Of a DNA stretch of 64,000 nt, positions 44,745-53,532 are shown piece by piece. Positions within the stretch are counted from its first letter, which is position 1. Each line of letters opens with the position of its first letter. The stretch is from an uncultured Reyranella sp. Lineage in GTDB: Bacteria; Pseudomonadota; Alphaproteobacteria; Reyranellales; Reyranellaceae. The stretch is from assembly GCF_945957355.1 (NCBI RefSeq), contig NZ_CAMFKM010000015.1, positions 89,347-153,346 on the forward strand, in the 5' to 3' direction. The position numbers and the translations under genes are program-made. The notes below the pieces were generated by a model, which was not told the DNA's origin, made no database searches, and was given only the letters and a program-made list of their open reading frames with translations.

Positions 44745-45722
44745 ATGGAGCGACGTATTCTGCTGGCGGTCGCGGCCTCGTTCGGCCTGGCCGGACGTGC
44801 GATGGCGCAGCCGGCGCAGAAAGTGTGGCGGCTCGGAATGTTGATGCCGGACACGGCGCCAGCTCTGAGGCGCGATATCGAGATCTTCCAGGCGGCCCTG
44901 CGCGACCTCGGCTATGCCGAGGGCCGCAACGTGGCATTCGAATACAGGTACACCGACGGGGACGCAGAGCGCCTGCCGCCGATGGCGCGGCAGCTCGTGG
45001 AGCGCGCGGTCGATGTGATCGTGACCTACACGTCGGGGGCCTCGGTCGCGCACGCGTTCACGAACAGGATTCCCATCGTGCAGGTGGCGGGACCCGACCC
45101 GGTCGCGGTAGGCCTCGCGAAGAGCATCGCGAAGCCCGGCGGCAACGTGACAGGTCTCACGATCTTCGTCGCCGAGATCATGGCCAAGCGACTCGAGCTG
45201 TTACGGGAAATCGATCCCGCCGCGCGTCGGGTGGGCGTGCTCCTCTACAAATCGCATCCTGCCAATACAGACATTCACGACAGGATGGGCGCGACGGCCG
45301 CGGCGCTCGGCATCGAGCTGCTGGCCATCGAGGTCCGTGGGGCGGCGGAGTTCGCGCCGGCCTTCTCCAGCTGGCGGGACAGGAAGGTGCAGGCCGTGAT
45401 CTCACACGATCACTCGGTCTTCGCGCTGGGCACCAATGCGCAACAACTGGCCGCCCTCGCCATCGAGCAGCGTATCCCGCTCCTGGGGCCCGTGGATCAG
45501 TGCCGCAATGGCGGGCTTATGTCCTATGGCGTGAACATCCAGGCCCTTTTCATGCGGTCGGCGCGCTATGTCGACCGCATCCTCAAGGGCGCCTCGCCGG
45601 GAGACCTGCCGATCGAGCAGCCCACCGAGTTCGTCTACGCCGTCAATCTCCGGACCGCCAAGGCGATCGGCGTCACCATTCCTCCAAGCATCCTCGTGCG
45701 GGCCGACGAAGTGATCGAGTAG
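44745..45722 (+). CDS. ABC transporter substrate-binding protein (ABC_sub_bind family), second of operon
   Basis: 325 residues from the ATG at 44745, 3 bp after the cyclase stop. Signal: ERRILLAVAASFGLAGRAMA. It has the same family signature as the protein at 39464 (DVIVTYTSGASVAHAF, SIAKPGGNVTGLTIF, GVTIPPSILVRADEVIE). The two binding proteins bracket the kinase-receiver-cyclase genes. A strong hairpin follows. Confidence 0.82.
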   Translation: MERRILLAVAASFGLAGRAMAQPAQKVWRLGMLMPDTAPALRRDIEIFQAALRDLGYAEGRNVAFEYRYTDGDAERLPPMARQLVERAVDVIVTYTSGASVAHAFTNRIPIVQVAGPDPVAVGLAKSIAKPGGNVTGLTIFVAEIMAKRLELLREIDPAARRVGVLLYKSHPANTDIHDRMGATAAALGIELLAIEVRGAAEFAPAFSSWRDRKVQAVISHDHSVFALGTNAQQLAALAIEQRIPLLGPVDQCRNGGLMSYGVNIQALFMRSARYVDRILKGASPGDLPIEQPTEFVYAVNLRTAKAIGVTIPPSILVRADEVIE

Positions 45723-45753
45723 GGCGGGCCGAGACGGGGTGCCCAACGAAAAT

Positions 45754-45773
45754 GGGCGCCCCGAGGGGCGCCC
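45754..45773. terminator. Bidirectional terminator hairpin
   Basis: GGGCGCCCC (45754-45762) and GGGGCGCCC (45765-45773) form a perfect stem. GTCGTTTCTT follows on the plus strand and ATTTTCG on the minus strand. It separates the convergent signalling operon and gap. Confidence 0.8.
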
Positions 45774-45798
45774 GTCGTTTCTTCAAGGAACGGCTGGA

Positions 45799-46806
45799 TC
45801 AGCCGAGCTTGCCCATCGCGACGGCGGTGTCGGACATGCGATTGGAGAAGCCCCACTCGTTGTCGTACCAGCTCATGACGCGCACCAGCGTGCCTTCCAT
45901 GACCTTGGTCTGGTCCATGTGGAATGTCGACGAGTGGCTGTCATGATTGAAGTCGATCGAGACGTTCGGCTGATCGGTCCAGCCCAGGATGCCCTTGAGC
46001 TGGTTGGCCGCGGCGCGCTTCACGGCCTCGTTGATCTCGTCCTTGGTCGTCTTCTTCTTGGCGACGAACTTGAAGTCGATGACCGAGACGTTCGGCGTCG
46101 GCACGCGGATCGACACGCCGTCGAGCTTGCCGTTCAGTTCCGGCAGCACCAGGCCGACGGCCTTGGCTGCGCCCGTCGAGGTCGGGATCATCGACAGCGC
46201 CGCAGCGCGGCCGCGGTACATGTCCTTGTGCATCGTGTCGAGGGTCGGCTGGTCGCCGGTGTAGGCGTGGATGGTCGTCATGAAGCCATGGTCGATGCCG
46301 ACCGCGTCGTTCAACACCATGGCGACTGGGGCCAGGCAGTTCGTCGTGCACGACGCGTTCGAGACGACGATATGATCCTTCGTCAGCTTGTCGTGGTTCA
46401 CGCCGTAGACGACCGTGAGGTCGGCGCCGTCGGCCGGGGCCGAGACCAGCACGCGCTTGGCGCCAGCGGTCAGATGCGCCGAGGCCTTGTCCTTGGAGGT
46501 GAAGATGCCGGTGCACTCGAGCGCGATGTCGACGCCCATCGCCTTGTGCGGCAGCTTGGAAGGATCGCGCTCGGCCGTCACCTTGATGGGGCCGCGGCCG
46601 ACGTCGATCGTGTCGCCAGCGACCTTCACCTCGCCATTGAAGCGGCCGTGCACCGAGTCGAAGCGGAAGAGGTGGGCGTTGGTCTCGACCGGGCCCAGAT
46701 CGTTGATCGCCACGACCTCGATGTCCTTGCGGCCCGATTCCATGATGGCGCGCAGCACATTGCGGCCGATGCGGCCGAAGCCGTTGATTGCAACACGAAC
46801 AGCCAT
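45799..46806 (-). CDS. gap: Glyceraldehyde-3-phosphate dehydrogenase
   Basis: 335 residues, full length. NAD-binding GFGRIGRNVLRA, catalytic Cys153 in SNASCTTNCLAP, substrate-phosphate binding TSTGAAKAVGLVLPEL, and the terminal WYDNEWGFSNRM. It oxidises glyceraldehyde-3-phosphate to 1,3-bisphosphoglycerate. It follows tkt with a 13-bp gap on the same strand, so both are probably on one transcript, as in many alphaproteobacterial tkt-gap operons. Confidence 0.97.
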   Translation of the reverse strand: MAVRVAINGFGRIGRNVLRAIMESGRKDIEVVAINDLGPVETNAHLFRFDSVHGRFNGEVKVAGDTIDVGRGPIKVTAERDPSKLPHKAMGVDIALECTGIFTSKDKASAHLTAGAKRVLVSAPADGADLTVVYGVNHDKLTKDHIVVSNASCTTNCLAPVAMVLNDAVGIDHGFMTTIHAYTGDQPTLDTMHKDMYRGRAAALSMIPTSTGAAKAVGLVLPELNGKLDGVSIRVPTPNVSVIDFKFVAKKKTTKDEINEAVKRAAANQLKGILGWTDQPNVSIDFNHDSHSSTFHMDQTKVMEGTLVRVMSWYDNEWGFSNRMSDTAVAMGKLG

Positions 46807-46819
46807 TTTCTTCCCTCCG

Positions 46820-48808
46820 TTATTGCGCCAGCCGGCGCGCCGCTTGTGCGATCGCTTCGGCCGTGATGCCGAAATGCTTGTAGAGTTCCGGGGCCTTGGC
46901 CGAGGCGCCAAAGCCCTTCATGCCCACGAACGCGCCCTTCGATCCGAGCCAGCGCTCCCAGCCGAAACCGGTCGCCGCCTCGCAGGCGACGCGGATCGTG
47001 CCGTCGCCGCCCATCACCCTGGCCCGATATGTATCGTCCTGCGCCGCGAACAGCTCCCACGACGGCATGGAGACCACGGCGGCCTCCTTGCCTTCCTGCG
47101 CCAGGAGATCGCGGGCGGCGAGAGCGAGTTGTACTTCCGAGCCCGAGGCGATCAGGCGGATCGCCGCGGACTCGTCGCCGGCCAGGATGTAGGCGCCCTT
47201 GGCGCACAGGTTCTCGTCGTCCGCGCCACGCACCGTCGGCACGTTCTGGCGCGTGAGCGCGATGACGCTCGGCGTGTGCTTCGAGTCGAGGGCGATCTGC
47301 CAGCATTCCGCCGTCTCGATGGCGTCGGCGGGACGCAGCACCTGCAGGTTCGGGATGGCGCGCAGCGCCGGGAGATGCTCGACCGGCTGGTGGGTCGGGC
47401 CGTCTTCGCCGAGACCGATCGAGTCGTGGGTCATCACGTAGATGACCCGCACGCCCATCAGCGCGGAGAGGCGGATCGACGGCCGGCAATAGTCGGTAAA
47501 CACCATGAAGGTGCCGCCGTAGGGGATGATGCCGCCATGCAGGGCCATGCCGTTCATGGCCGCCGCCATCGCATGTTCGCGGATGCCGTAGTAGATGTAG
47601 CGGCCTGCGGTATCGGTGCGCGAGGCGCCCTTCAGCGTGGCGGTCTTGGTATTGTTCGAGCCGGTCAGGTCGGCCGAGCCGCCCACCGTGTCGGGCAGCA
47701 CCGGGTTGATGACCTCGAGCGCCTCCTGGCTCGACTTGCGCGTGGCCCACGACGGCTTCTCGGCCGCGATCTTCGCCTTGAACGCGGCAATCGCCTCGCC
47801 GACGGCGGGCGGAATGTCGCCCTTCTGGCGGCGGTCGAACTCGGCGCGATCCTCGGGCGCCATCGCCGCGAGGCTCTTGTTCCACTTGCGGCGGGCGGAC
47901 TTGCCGCGCGCCCCGATCTTGCGCCAGGCGGAGAACACCGCCTCGGGAATGTCGAACGGCTCATGGTTCCAGCCTAGCTTCGCCCGGGCGCCAGCGATCT
48001 CGTCCTTGCCGAGCGGCGAGCCGTGCGTGGCGGCGGTGCCGGCCTTGGTCGGGGCGCCGTAGCCGATCACCGTTTTGCAGGCGATCAGCGAGGGCTTGTC
48101 GGTGACGTTGCGGGCCTTGCGGATCGCGCGCGTGACGGCCTCGGCATCGTGACCATCGACGGCCTGCACGTGCCAGCCGGCGGCGGCGAAGCGCTTCTTG
48201 TGATCCTCGGACGTCGAGAGCGAGGTCGGGCCGTCGATCGAAATACCGTTGTCGTCGAACAGGACGATGAGGCGGCCGAGGCCGAGATGGCCGGCCAGCG
48301 TGATCGCTTCCTGGCCAACGCCTTCCATCAGGCACCCGTCGCCGGCGATCACATAGGTGTAATGGTCGACGACGTCGCGGCCGAATCGCTCCGCGAGGAT
48401 GCGCTCGGCGAGGGCGAAGCCCACGGAATTGCCGAGGCCCTGGCCCAGCGGACCGGTGGTCGTCTCGATGCCACTCGCATGGCCGTATTCGGGATGGCCC
48501 GCGGTGCGGGCGCCGAGCTGGCGGAACTTCTTCAGCTCCTCGAGGGTCATGTCGGCATAGCCGGTGAGATGCAGCAGCGAATAAAGCAGCATCGAGCCGT
48601 GGCCGGCCGACAGGATGAACCGGTCGCGGTCAGGCCAGTTGGGCTCCGAGGCGTCGAACTTGAGGAACTTCGAGAACAGGACGGTGGCCACGTCGGCCAT
48701 GCCCATCGGCATGCCGGGATGACCCGAATCCGCCAGCTGCACGGCGTCCATGGCCAAGGCCCTGATGGCGTTCGCCATATCGCGCGGGGCAGCGGTCTGA
48801 TCGGTCAT
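46820..48808 (-). CDS. tkt: Transketolase
   Basis: 662 residues from the ATG at 48808 (the frame is open further upstream but the family N-terminus fits here). ThDP/Mg site GDGCLMEGVGQEA and FDDNGISIDGPT; pyrimidine-domain signature ETTTGPLGQGLGNSVG; catalytic Glu region GIREHAMAAAMNGMALHGG; THDSIGLGEDGPTHQPVE and the C-terminal domain. It moves two-carbon units in the pentose phosphate/Calvin pathways. Operon with gap. Confidence 0.97.
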   Translation of the reverse strand: MTDQTAAPRDMANAIRALAMDAVQLADSGHPGMPMGMADVATVLFSKFLKFDASEPNWPDRDRFILSAGHGSMLLYSLLHLTGYADMTLEELKKFRQLGARTAGHPEYGHASGIETTTGPLGQGLGNSVGFALAERILAERFGRDVVDHYTYVIAGDGCLMEGVGQEAITLAGHLGLGRLIVLFDDNGISIDGPTSLSTSEDHKKRFAAAGWHVQAVDGHDAEAVTRAIRKARNVTDKPSLIACKTVIGYGAPTKAGTAATHGSPLGKDEIAGARAKLGWNHEPFDIPEAVFSAWRKIGARGKSARRKWNKSLAAMAPEDRAEFDRRQKGDIPPAVGEAIAAFKAKIAAEKPSWATRKSSQEALEVINPVLPDTVGGSADLTGSNNTKTATLKGASRTDTAGRYIYYGIREHAMAAAMNGMALHGGIIPYGGTFMVFTDYCRPSIRLSALMGVRVIYVMTHDSIGLGEDGPTHQPVEHLPALRAIPNLQVLRPADAIETAECWQIALDSKHTPSVIALTRQNVPTVRGADDENLCAKGAYILAGDESAAIRLIASGSEVQLALAARDLLAQEGKEAAVVSMPSWELFAAQDDTYRARVMGGDGTIRVACEAATGFGWERWLGSKGAFVGMKGFGASAKAPELYKHFGITAEAIAQAARRLAQ

Positions 48809-49023
48809 TTTATGCTTGTGCCGTATGGTTTTTCGGATGGCGCGCAACATGACGACCACCCCTTTGCCCGTCAATGCGCAAAAACTCGGATGAGGCCAAC
48901 ATCTTGCGGGCGTTTGCCCTCCACAGGGCCCAGATGTTGACCGCTCACAGGCACAACACTTAATCTTATCCGATGGAGCAGATTCAGCCGGGTGACCAAC
49001 GGCGATCCGCTGTCGGGGGAACG

Positions 49024-49257
49024 ATGTCCAAGGCAGCCAGCGTAACGGATCGAGTCGACAGCGCGCTCAGCCGGCTGGAGTCGATGGTCGACGAGCGCCT
49101 GCGTCTCGAACGGGCGCGTTCCGATGAGCTGGCCGCCCGTCTCGCCAAGGTCGAAAAAGAACACGAAGAGCTGAAGCGGGTGGCGACGGAGGTCGAAACG
49201 CGCCTCGAACGCGCCATGGAATACATCCGGTCACTTCTGGCCGCCGATCAGTCGTAG
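49024..49257 (+). CDS. Small coiled-coil protein (DUF4164-like)
   Basis: 77 residues from the ATG at 49024 (GGGGG upstream). Almost entirely one heptad-rich helix (RLESMVDERLRLERARSDEL, then VEKEHEELKRVATEVETRLE). Such small proteins commonly precede zapA in alphaproteobacteria, and a role in cell division is plausible but unproven. It lies 109 bp upstream of zapA. Confidence 0.75.
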   Translation: MSKAASVTDRVDSALSRLESMVDERLRLERARSDELAARLAKVEKEHEELKRVATEVETRLERAMEYIRSLLAADQS

Positions 49258-49366
49258 CAGACCCTCTTTACTCCCCAGCCCGGGAGTGCGTCGCGGGAAG
49301 CGACGTGGCAAACTGCGTGTCCCCTCAGACGCCGAACAAGGCGCAATAAAACAGGAGAAGCGGAAA

Positions 49367-49699
49367 ATGCCGCAGGTTTCGGTTCAGATCGCCGGTCGTA
49401 CCTACGACCTCGCTTGTGGCGAAGGCGAGGAAGCACGCGTCCAGGAACTGGCCGCCTATGTCGAGGAGAAGGTGACCGAACTGCGTCGCCAGCTTCCCGG
49501 CACGCCCGAGTTCAAGCTTCTGGTGTTCGCGTCGCTGCTCCTGGCCGAGGAGAGCCGCGAGGCGCGGGGTGTGGCCAAGGCAGCCGAGAGCGCCCGCGCG
49601 ACCGCCTCCGACAGCGCCGAGACTCTGGCCACGGCGCTCGAGGAGCTGATCACGGCCCGCGTCGACAAGATGTCGAAGAAGGTGTCCGGCGCCGCGTAA
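49367..49699 (+). CDS. zapA: Cell division protein ZapA
   Basis: 110 residues. N-terminal VSVQIAGRTYDLACGEGEEA and the following RVQELAAYVEEKVTELR are the ZapA signature; the C-terminal half is a coiled coil. ZapA bundles FtsZ protofilaments at midcell. It is followed by 6S RNA and fau, a conserved order in proteobacteria. Confidence 0.93.
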   Translation: MPQVSVQIAGRTYDLACGEGEEARVQELAAYVEEKVTELRRQLPGTPEFKLLVFASLLLAEESREARGVAKAAESARATASDSAETLATALEELITARVDKMSKKVSGAA

Positions 49700-49785
49700 G
49701 CGGCGCCTGGCATCCCGAGCAACGCGAGGGATCTGCATCAGGACGGCTCCCTCTCATTGCGACGACTGCCCCTAGTCCCTACATT
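49700..49785. promoter_or_regulatory. Promoter region of 6S RNA
   Basis: TTGCGA (49757-49762) and TACATT (49780-49785) with a perfect 17-bp spacer form a good housekeeping promoter just upstream of the folded RNA. The preceding bases include CATCCCGAGCAACGCGAGGG, which looks like a degenerate dispersed-repeat fragment; only one copy is in the window. Confidence 0.6.
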
Positions 49786-49915
49786 GGGCGCGGGGCGGAC
49801 TTCTGCGCGGTGCGTGGTTCGCTAAAAACCCCGGGGCCAATAAGAACTCCTGGGAGTTGTTCCTGGCCTTGACCCTGGTCTTGGCTACACGACGCCCACC
49901 TGCTTTTGCAGGCCT
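49786..49915 (+). ncRNA. ssrS: 6S RNA
   Basis: No open frame covers the interval between zapA and fau. GGGCG at 49786 pairs with CGCCC near 49895 as closing stem. Inside is a long hairpin, GGCCA...AACTCC-TG-GGAGTT...TGGCC (about 49835-49868), with an open central bubble (around GTGGTTCGCTAAAAACC and TTGACCCTGGTC). This is the 6S layout that mimics an open promoter and sequesters sigma-70 RNA polymerase. A small CCTGC-TTTT-GCAGG hairpin follows. Synteny (zapA-ssrS-fau) supports it strongly. Exact ends are uncertain. Confidence 0.8.
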
Positions 49916-49975
49916 TGGAGGTTCTTCGAGCCACGGCCCATCGTGGAGCCGCCCCACCTTGCTTCCCTTGCCGGC

Positions 49976-50551
49976 ATGACACTGATCGAACGCAAACGGG
50001 CGCTTCGCGGCGCGATGATGATCCGACGACAGGGACTCGGCGAGGACGATCGACGCGCCGCGGCCGAGGGCCTCCTCGAAATCTACCAACTCGAACGCCC
50101 CGCTGAGTTACCCGCCGTGGTCGCGGGCTTCTGGCCGATTAAGGACGAGATCGATATCCGCCCCCTGATGGCTTATCTCCACGGCGAGGGATGCCGGTTG
50201 GCCCTGCCGGTCGTGCACGGCCGTGGACAACGGCTGTCGTTCCGGGCCTGGAAACCGGGCGATCCACTGGAAACGGGCGTGTTTGGCACGCTGCAGCCGT
50301 CGGCCGGCTGCGAGACGCTGGAGCCCGACGTCCTGCTGGTACCGTTGTTGGCCTGCGATTCGGAGGGCTGGCGGCTGGGCTACGGTGGCGGCTACTACGA
50401 CCGCACGCTCGAAGCCCTGCGTCGGCGGCGCAAAGTGACGGCCATCGGCGTCGGCTTCGACCTGCAGTTCGTTCCGGACGTGCCGCACCGCGCCGACGAC
50501 CAGCGGCTCGATTGGCTGTTGACCGACCGGCGCGCTTGCGCCTTTGTCTAA
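49976..50551 (+). CDS. 5-formyltetrahydrofolate cyclo-ligase
   Basis: 191 residues from the ATG at 49976. ATP-dependent conversion of 5-formyl-THF to methenyl-THF. Motifs: the basic N-terminus RKRALRGAMMIRRQ, and the phosphate-binding GWRLGYGGGYYDRTLEAL (residues about 138-156), the family signature. It directly follows 6S RNA as in many bacteria and precedes the ymdB-like gene by 3 bp. Confidence 0.93.
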   Translation: MTLIERKRALRGAMMIRRQGLGEDDRRAAAEGLLEIYQLERPAELPAVVAGFWPIKDEIDIRPLMAYLHGEGCRLALPVVHGRGQRLSFRAWKPGDPLETGVFGTLQPSAGCETLEPDVLLVPLLACDSEGWRLGYGGGYYDRTLEALRRRRKVTAIGVGFDLQFVPDVPHRADDQRLDWLLTDRRACAFV

Positions 50552-50554
50552 CCG

Positions 50555-51361
50555 ATGAAAATCATGTTCTGCGGCGACATCGTCGGCCGCGCCGGCCGTG
50601 ATGCGGTCGTCAAGGAAGTGCCTCGGCTGCGTCGTGAACTGGGGCTCGATTTCGTCGTGGTGAACGGTGAGAATGCCGCGGCCGGTTTCGGAATCACCGC
50701 CAAAATCTGTGCCGAACTGCACGAGGCCGGCGTCGACTGCATCACCACCGGCAACCATGCCTGGGACCAGCGCGAGATCATCCCCTACATCGCACAGGAC
50801 AAGCGCCTGCTGCGCCCGGTGAACTTTCCCCCGGGCACGCCGGGATGGGGCGCCAACCTATTCCAGACGCCGCGCGGCCAGAAGGTCGTGGTGATCAACG
50901 TCATGTGCCGGCTGTTCATGGACGCGCTCGACGATCCGTTTCGCGCGCTCGATGCTGAACTCTCGAAGTATGGGCTCGGCCGGGGCGCGCAGGCGATCCT
51001 GATCGACGTGCATGGCGAGGCGACCAGCGAGAAGCAGTCGATCGGGCACTTCTGCGACGGCCGCGCCTCGGCGGTCCTTGGCAGCCACAGCCACGTCCCG
51101 ACCGCCGATGGTTGGGTCCTGCCCGGTGGCACGGCCTATCAGACCGATGTCGGCATGTGCGGCGACTATGACAGCGTCATCGGCATGAAGAAGGAGGTCG
51201 CGATGCAGCGATTCATCCGGAAAATGCCCGGCGAACGCCTGTCACCGGCGGAAGGAGAGGGCACTTTGTGCGCGGCGATTGTCGAAACCGACGACAAGAC
51301 CGGGCTCGCCCGGTCGATCCGGCCGGTCAGGGTCGGCGGGCGGTTGGCCCCTGCCGCCTGA
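50555..51361 (+). CDS. YmdB-like metallophosphoesterase (TIGR00282 family)
   Basis: 268 residues, the full length of the family. Metal ligands visible: FCGDIVGRAGRDAV (Asp), VVNGENAAAGFGIT (Asn), TTGNHAWDQ (Asn-His), DVHGEATSEK (His), LGSHSHVPTADG (His-x-His). Family members are phosphodiesterases, in Firmicutes linked to cyclic nucleotides or RNA turnover. Role here unknown. It ends before a cluster of hairpins. Confidence 0.88.
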   Translation: MKIMFCGDIVGRAGRDAVVKEVPRLRRELGLDFVVVNGENAAAGFGITAKICAELHEAGVDCITTGNHAWDQREIIPYIAQDKRLLRPVNFPPGTPGWGANLFQTPRGQKVVVINVMCRLFMDALDDPFRALDAELSKYGLGRGAQAILIDVHGEATSEKQSIGHFCDGRASAVLGSHSHVPTADGWVLPGGTAYQTDVGMCGDYDSVIGMKKEVAMQRFIRKMPGERLSPAEGEGTLCAAIVETDDKTGLARSIRPVRVGGRLAPAA

Positions 51362-51510
51362 CTTCCCTCATCTTGTATCCGAGGGGCGTCGTGCACACCT
51401 ATTAGCGGTGCTCGAAGAGCGTCGTTGACGGCCTGGGGAAAAACCGGCATCCTTTTGATGTTAAACGGTTTTTCGCCGGATCGGCGGACTGTCTTCAAGG
51501 TTAGAGGGGG

Positions 51511-51538
51511 CGTCGGAATCAAGGTTCCGACGTTTTTT
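51511..51538 (+). terminator. Intrinsic terminator
   Basis: CGTCGGAA (51511-51518) and TTCCGACG (51525-51532) form a perfect stem with a 6-nt loop, followed by six T. It terminates rightward transcription from ymdB or from an upstream small RNA. Confidence 0.8.
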
Positions 51539-51539
51539 A

Positions 51540-51567
51540 GCGGGGGCTTCGGCCCCCGCCTTTTTTT
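51540..51567 (+). terminator. Intrinsic terminator with UUCG tetraloop
   Basis: GCGGGGGC (51540-51547), tetraloop TTCG, GCCCCCGC (51552-51559), then C and seven T. A very strong terminator immediately after the one at 51511, so the transcript is terminated twice. Confidence 0.85.
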
Positions 51568-51660
51568 GTCCCAAGGGCCTCTTGGGGCGTCTCCAGCCTG
51601 CCAAAACCCACGAGAAGTGGTATAGGCGGCTCATCTCGTTACTCAATCTGGTTGTCGGCG

Positions 51661-52419
51661 ATGGCGGGGCATTCCCAATTCAAGAACATCATGCACCGCA
51701 AGGGGCGTCAGGACGCCGTGCGGGCCAAGATCTTCACCAAGCTGATCCGTGAAATTACCACGGCAGCGCGGCTGGGGGCGGCCGATCCCGCGTCGAATCC
51801 ACGCCTGCGGGCGGCCGTGATCGCCGCGCGCGATGCCAACATGACCCGCGACACGATCGATCGTGCCATCAAGCGCGGCTCGGGTCCCGATGCCGACGCG
51901 AACTACGACGAGGTGCGCTACGAGGGCTACGGCCCGGCTGGAGTCGCCGTGATCGTCGAGGCGCTCACCAACAACCGCAATCGCACCGCCGGCGAGGTCC
52001 GCTCGATCTTCTCCAAGCATGGCGGCAACCTGGGCGAATCCAACAGCGTGTCGTTCATGTTCGACCGGCTGGGCGAGTTCCGCTTCCCGCTCTCCGTCGG
52101 CAGCGCCGACGAGGTGATGGAGAAGGCGATCGAGGCAGGCGCCGAGGATGTGGTGAGCGGCGAAGGCGAGGACGGCGTCCACGAAATCTACTGCGCGCAG
52201 GAGGATTTCAACCTGGTGCGCGAGGCGCTGGAGAAGTCGCTGGGCCAGCCGAGTGTCGCCAAGCTGACCTGGCGTCCCAAGACCGGTGCGCCGATCGAAG
52301 GCGAGACCGTGCAGACGTTGCTCGACCTCATCTCGGCCCTGGAAGACAACGACGACGTCCAGAACGTCTACGCCAACTTCGAAGTGTCCGACGACGCTTT
52401 GGCGAAGTTCGCGGCCTGA
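51661..52419 (+). CDS. YebC/PmpR family DNA-binding protein
   Basis: 252 residues from the ATG at 51661 (MAGHSQFKNIMHRK). Signature HRKGRQDAVRAKIFTKLIRE and GYGPAGVAVIVEALTNNRNR. Family members act as transcriptional regulators and, more recently, are tied to translation of proline-rich proteins. It lies 10 bp upstream of ruvC, a conserved yebC-ruvC arrangement. Confidence 0.95.
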   Translation: MAGHSQFKNIMHRKGRQDAVRAKIFTKLIREITTAARLGAADPASNPRLRAAVIAARDANMTRDTIDRAIKRGSGPDADANYDEVRYEGYGPAGVAVIVEALTNNRNRTAGEVRSIFSKHGGNLGESNSVSFMFDRLGEFRFPLSVGSADEVMEKAIEAGAEDVVSGEGEDGVHEIYCAQEDFNLVREALEKSLGQPSVAKLTWRPKTGAPIEGETVQTLLDLISALEDNDDVQNVYANFEVSDDALAKFAA

Positions 52420-52429
52420 GCCGGGCGGA

Positions 52430-52921
52430 ATGAGACTGATCGGCCTCGATCCCGGCCTGCGGCTGACCGGCTGGGGCGTGATCGAGGTCGAGGGCAACCG
52501 GCTGCGCCACGTGGCGCACGGTGTGGTCAAGGTGGCGACGGCGGGCACGCTAGCCGAGCGGCTGAGGGAACTGTTCGACGGGGTCGCCGGCGTCGTCGAA
52601 GCGCAGCGGCCGGTCGAGGCCGCGGTCGAGGAGACCTTTGTGAACGTCAACCCGGGTTCCACTTTGAAGCTCGGTCAGGCGCGCGGCGTCGTCATGCTGG
52701 CGCCGGCCCGTGCCGGGCTGCCCGTGTTCGAATACTCGACGAACCTCGTGAAGAAGTCGGTCGTCGGGACGGGCCACGCCGACAAGAACCAGATCGCCAT
52801 GATGGTCGGCCGGCTGCTGCCCGGCGTCGATGCCCGGCAGGACGCCGCTGATGCGCTGGCAGTCGCGATCTGCCACGCCCATCATCGCGCCACGGCGCGA
52901 CGCATCGAGGCCGCGCTGTGA
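52430..52921 (+). CDS. ruvC: Holliday junction resolvase RuvC
   Basis: 163 residues. Catalytic Asp7 in GLDPGLRLTGWG, Glu in AVEETFVNVNPGS (about 67), and Asp138/Asp141 in ARQDAADALAVA. It cuts Holliday junctions at branch points. GTGA overlap with ruvA. Confidence 0.95.
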   Translation: MRLIGLDPGLRLTGWGVIEVEGNRLRHVAHGVVKVATAGTLAERLRELFDGVAGVVEAQRPVEAAVEETFVNVNPGSTLKLGQARGVVMLAPARAGLPVFEYSTNLVKKSVVGTGHADKNQIAMMVGRLLPGVDARQDAADALAVAICHAHHRATARRIEAAL

Positions 52922-53532
52922 TCGCCAAGCTGAAGGGCCTCGTCGACTCGGTCGACACCGACAGCGCCGTCATCGATGTCGGCGGCGTCGGCTATCTCGT
53001 GTCGGCCTCTGCGCGCACACTGCGCGACCTCTCCGTGGGTGGGGCAGCGACCATGCTGGTCGAGACGATCGTGCGAGAGGATGCCATTGCGCTCTACGGC
53101 TTCCTGGAGACGGGTGAGCGCGACTGGTTCCGCATCCTGACGACGGTGCAGGGCGTGGGCGCGCGGGTAGCGCTGTCGATCCTGTCGACCCTGTCGCCCG
53201 ACGAGATCGCCCGTGCCATTGCCGCCCAGGATCGCGCGACCCTGAGCCGCCCGGCCGGCGTCGGGCCGAAGCTCGCGGCGCGCCTCGCCACCGAATTGAA
53301 GGACAAGGCGGCCGCCTTTGGCGTGGCGCCCGTTCAGGCGGCGGCAAGCAAGCCCGGCGCGCCGGCGGGCACGCCCGGCTCGATCAACGAGGATGCGATT
53401 TCCGCCCTAGTCAACCTGGGGTACAAGCGCGTCGAGGCCTTCGGGGCCGTCGCGCGCGTCACCCAGCGGCTGGGCGCTGAAGCCCAGCTGGATGCCGTGA
53501 TCCGCGCCGGCCTTCAGGAGCTTGCACGATGA
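52918..53532 (+). CDS. ruvA: Holliday junction branch migration protein RuvA
   Basis: 204 residues from a GTG at 52918. N-terminal OB fold (IAKLKGLVDSVDTDSAVIDV), helix-hairpin-helix regions (LTTVQGVGARVALSILSTL; RPAGVGPKLAARLATEL) and the C-terminal three-helix domain that contacts RuvB (EDAISALVNLGYKRVEAFGA). Overlaps both ruvC and ruvB by 4 bp. Confidence 0.95.
   Translation: MIAKLKGLVDSVDTDSAVIDVGGVGYLVSASARTLRDLSVGGAATMLVETIVREDAIALYGFLETGERDWFRILTTVQGVGARVALSILSTLSPDEIARAIAAQDRATLSRPAGVGPKLAARLATELKDKAAAFGVAPVQAAASKPGAPAGTPGSINEDAISALVNLGYKRVEAFGAVARVTQRLGAEAQLDAVIRAGLQELAR

Larger units (their letters stand above)
51362..51660. other. Intergenic region with successive hairpins (no gene seen)
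   Basis: About 300 bp with no credible reading frame. It holds three intrinsic-terminator-like hairpins: 51439-51473 (AAAAACCG / CGGTTTTT, with inner CATC/GATG), 51511-51538 and 51540-51567, and a weaker CCCAAG/CTTGGG one after them. TTGACG at 51425-51430 could begin a promoter before them. A small RNA ending in this region is possible. Confidence 0.6.

Noticed and set aside
49700..49740. Dispersed repeat copy (CATCCCGAGCAACGCGAGGG)
   Set aside because: It resembles short repetitive DNA seen in some bacteria, but only one copy is in the window, so repetition cannot be shown.
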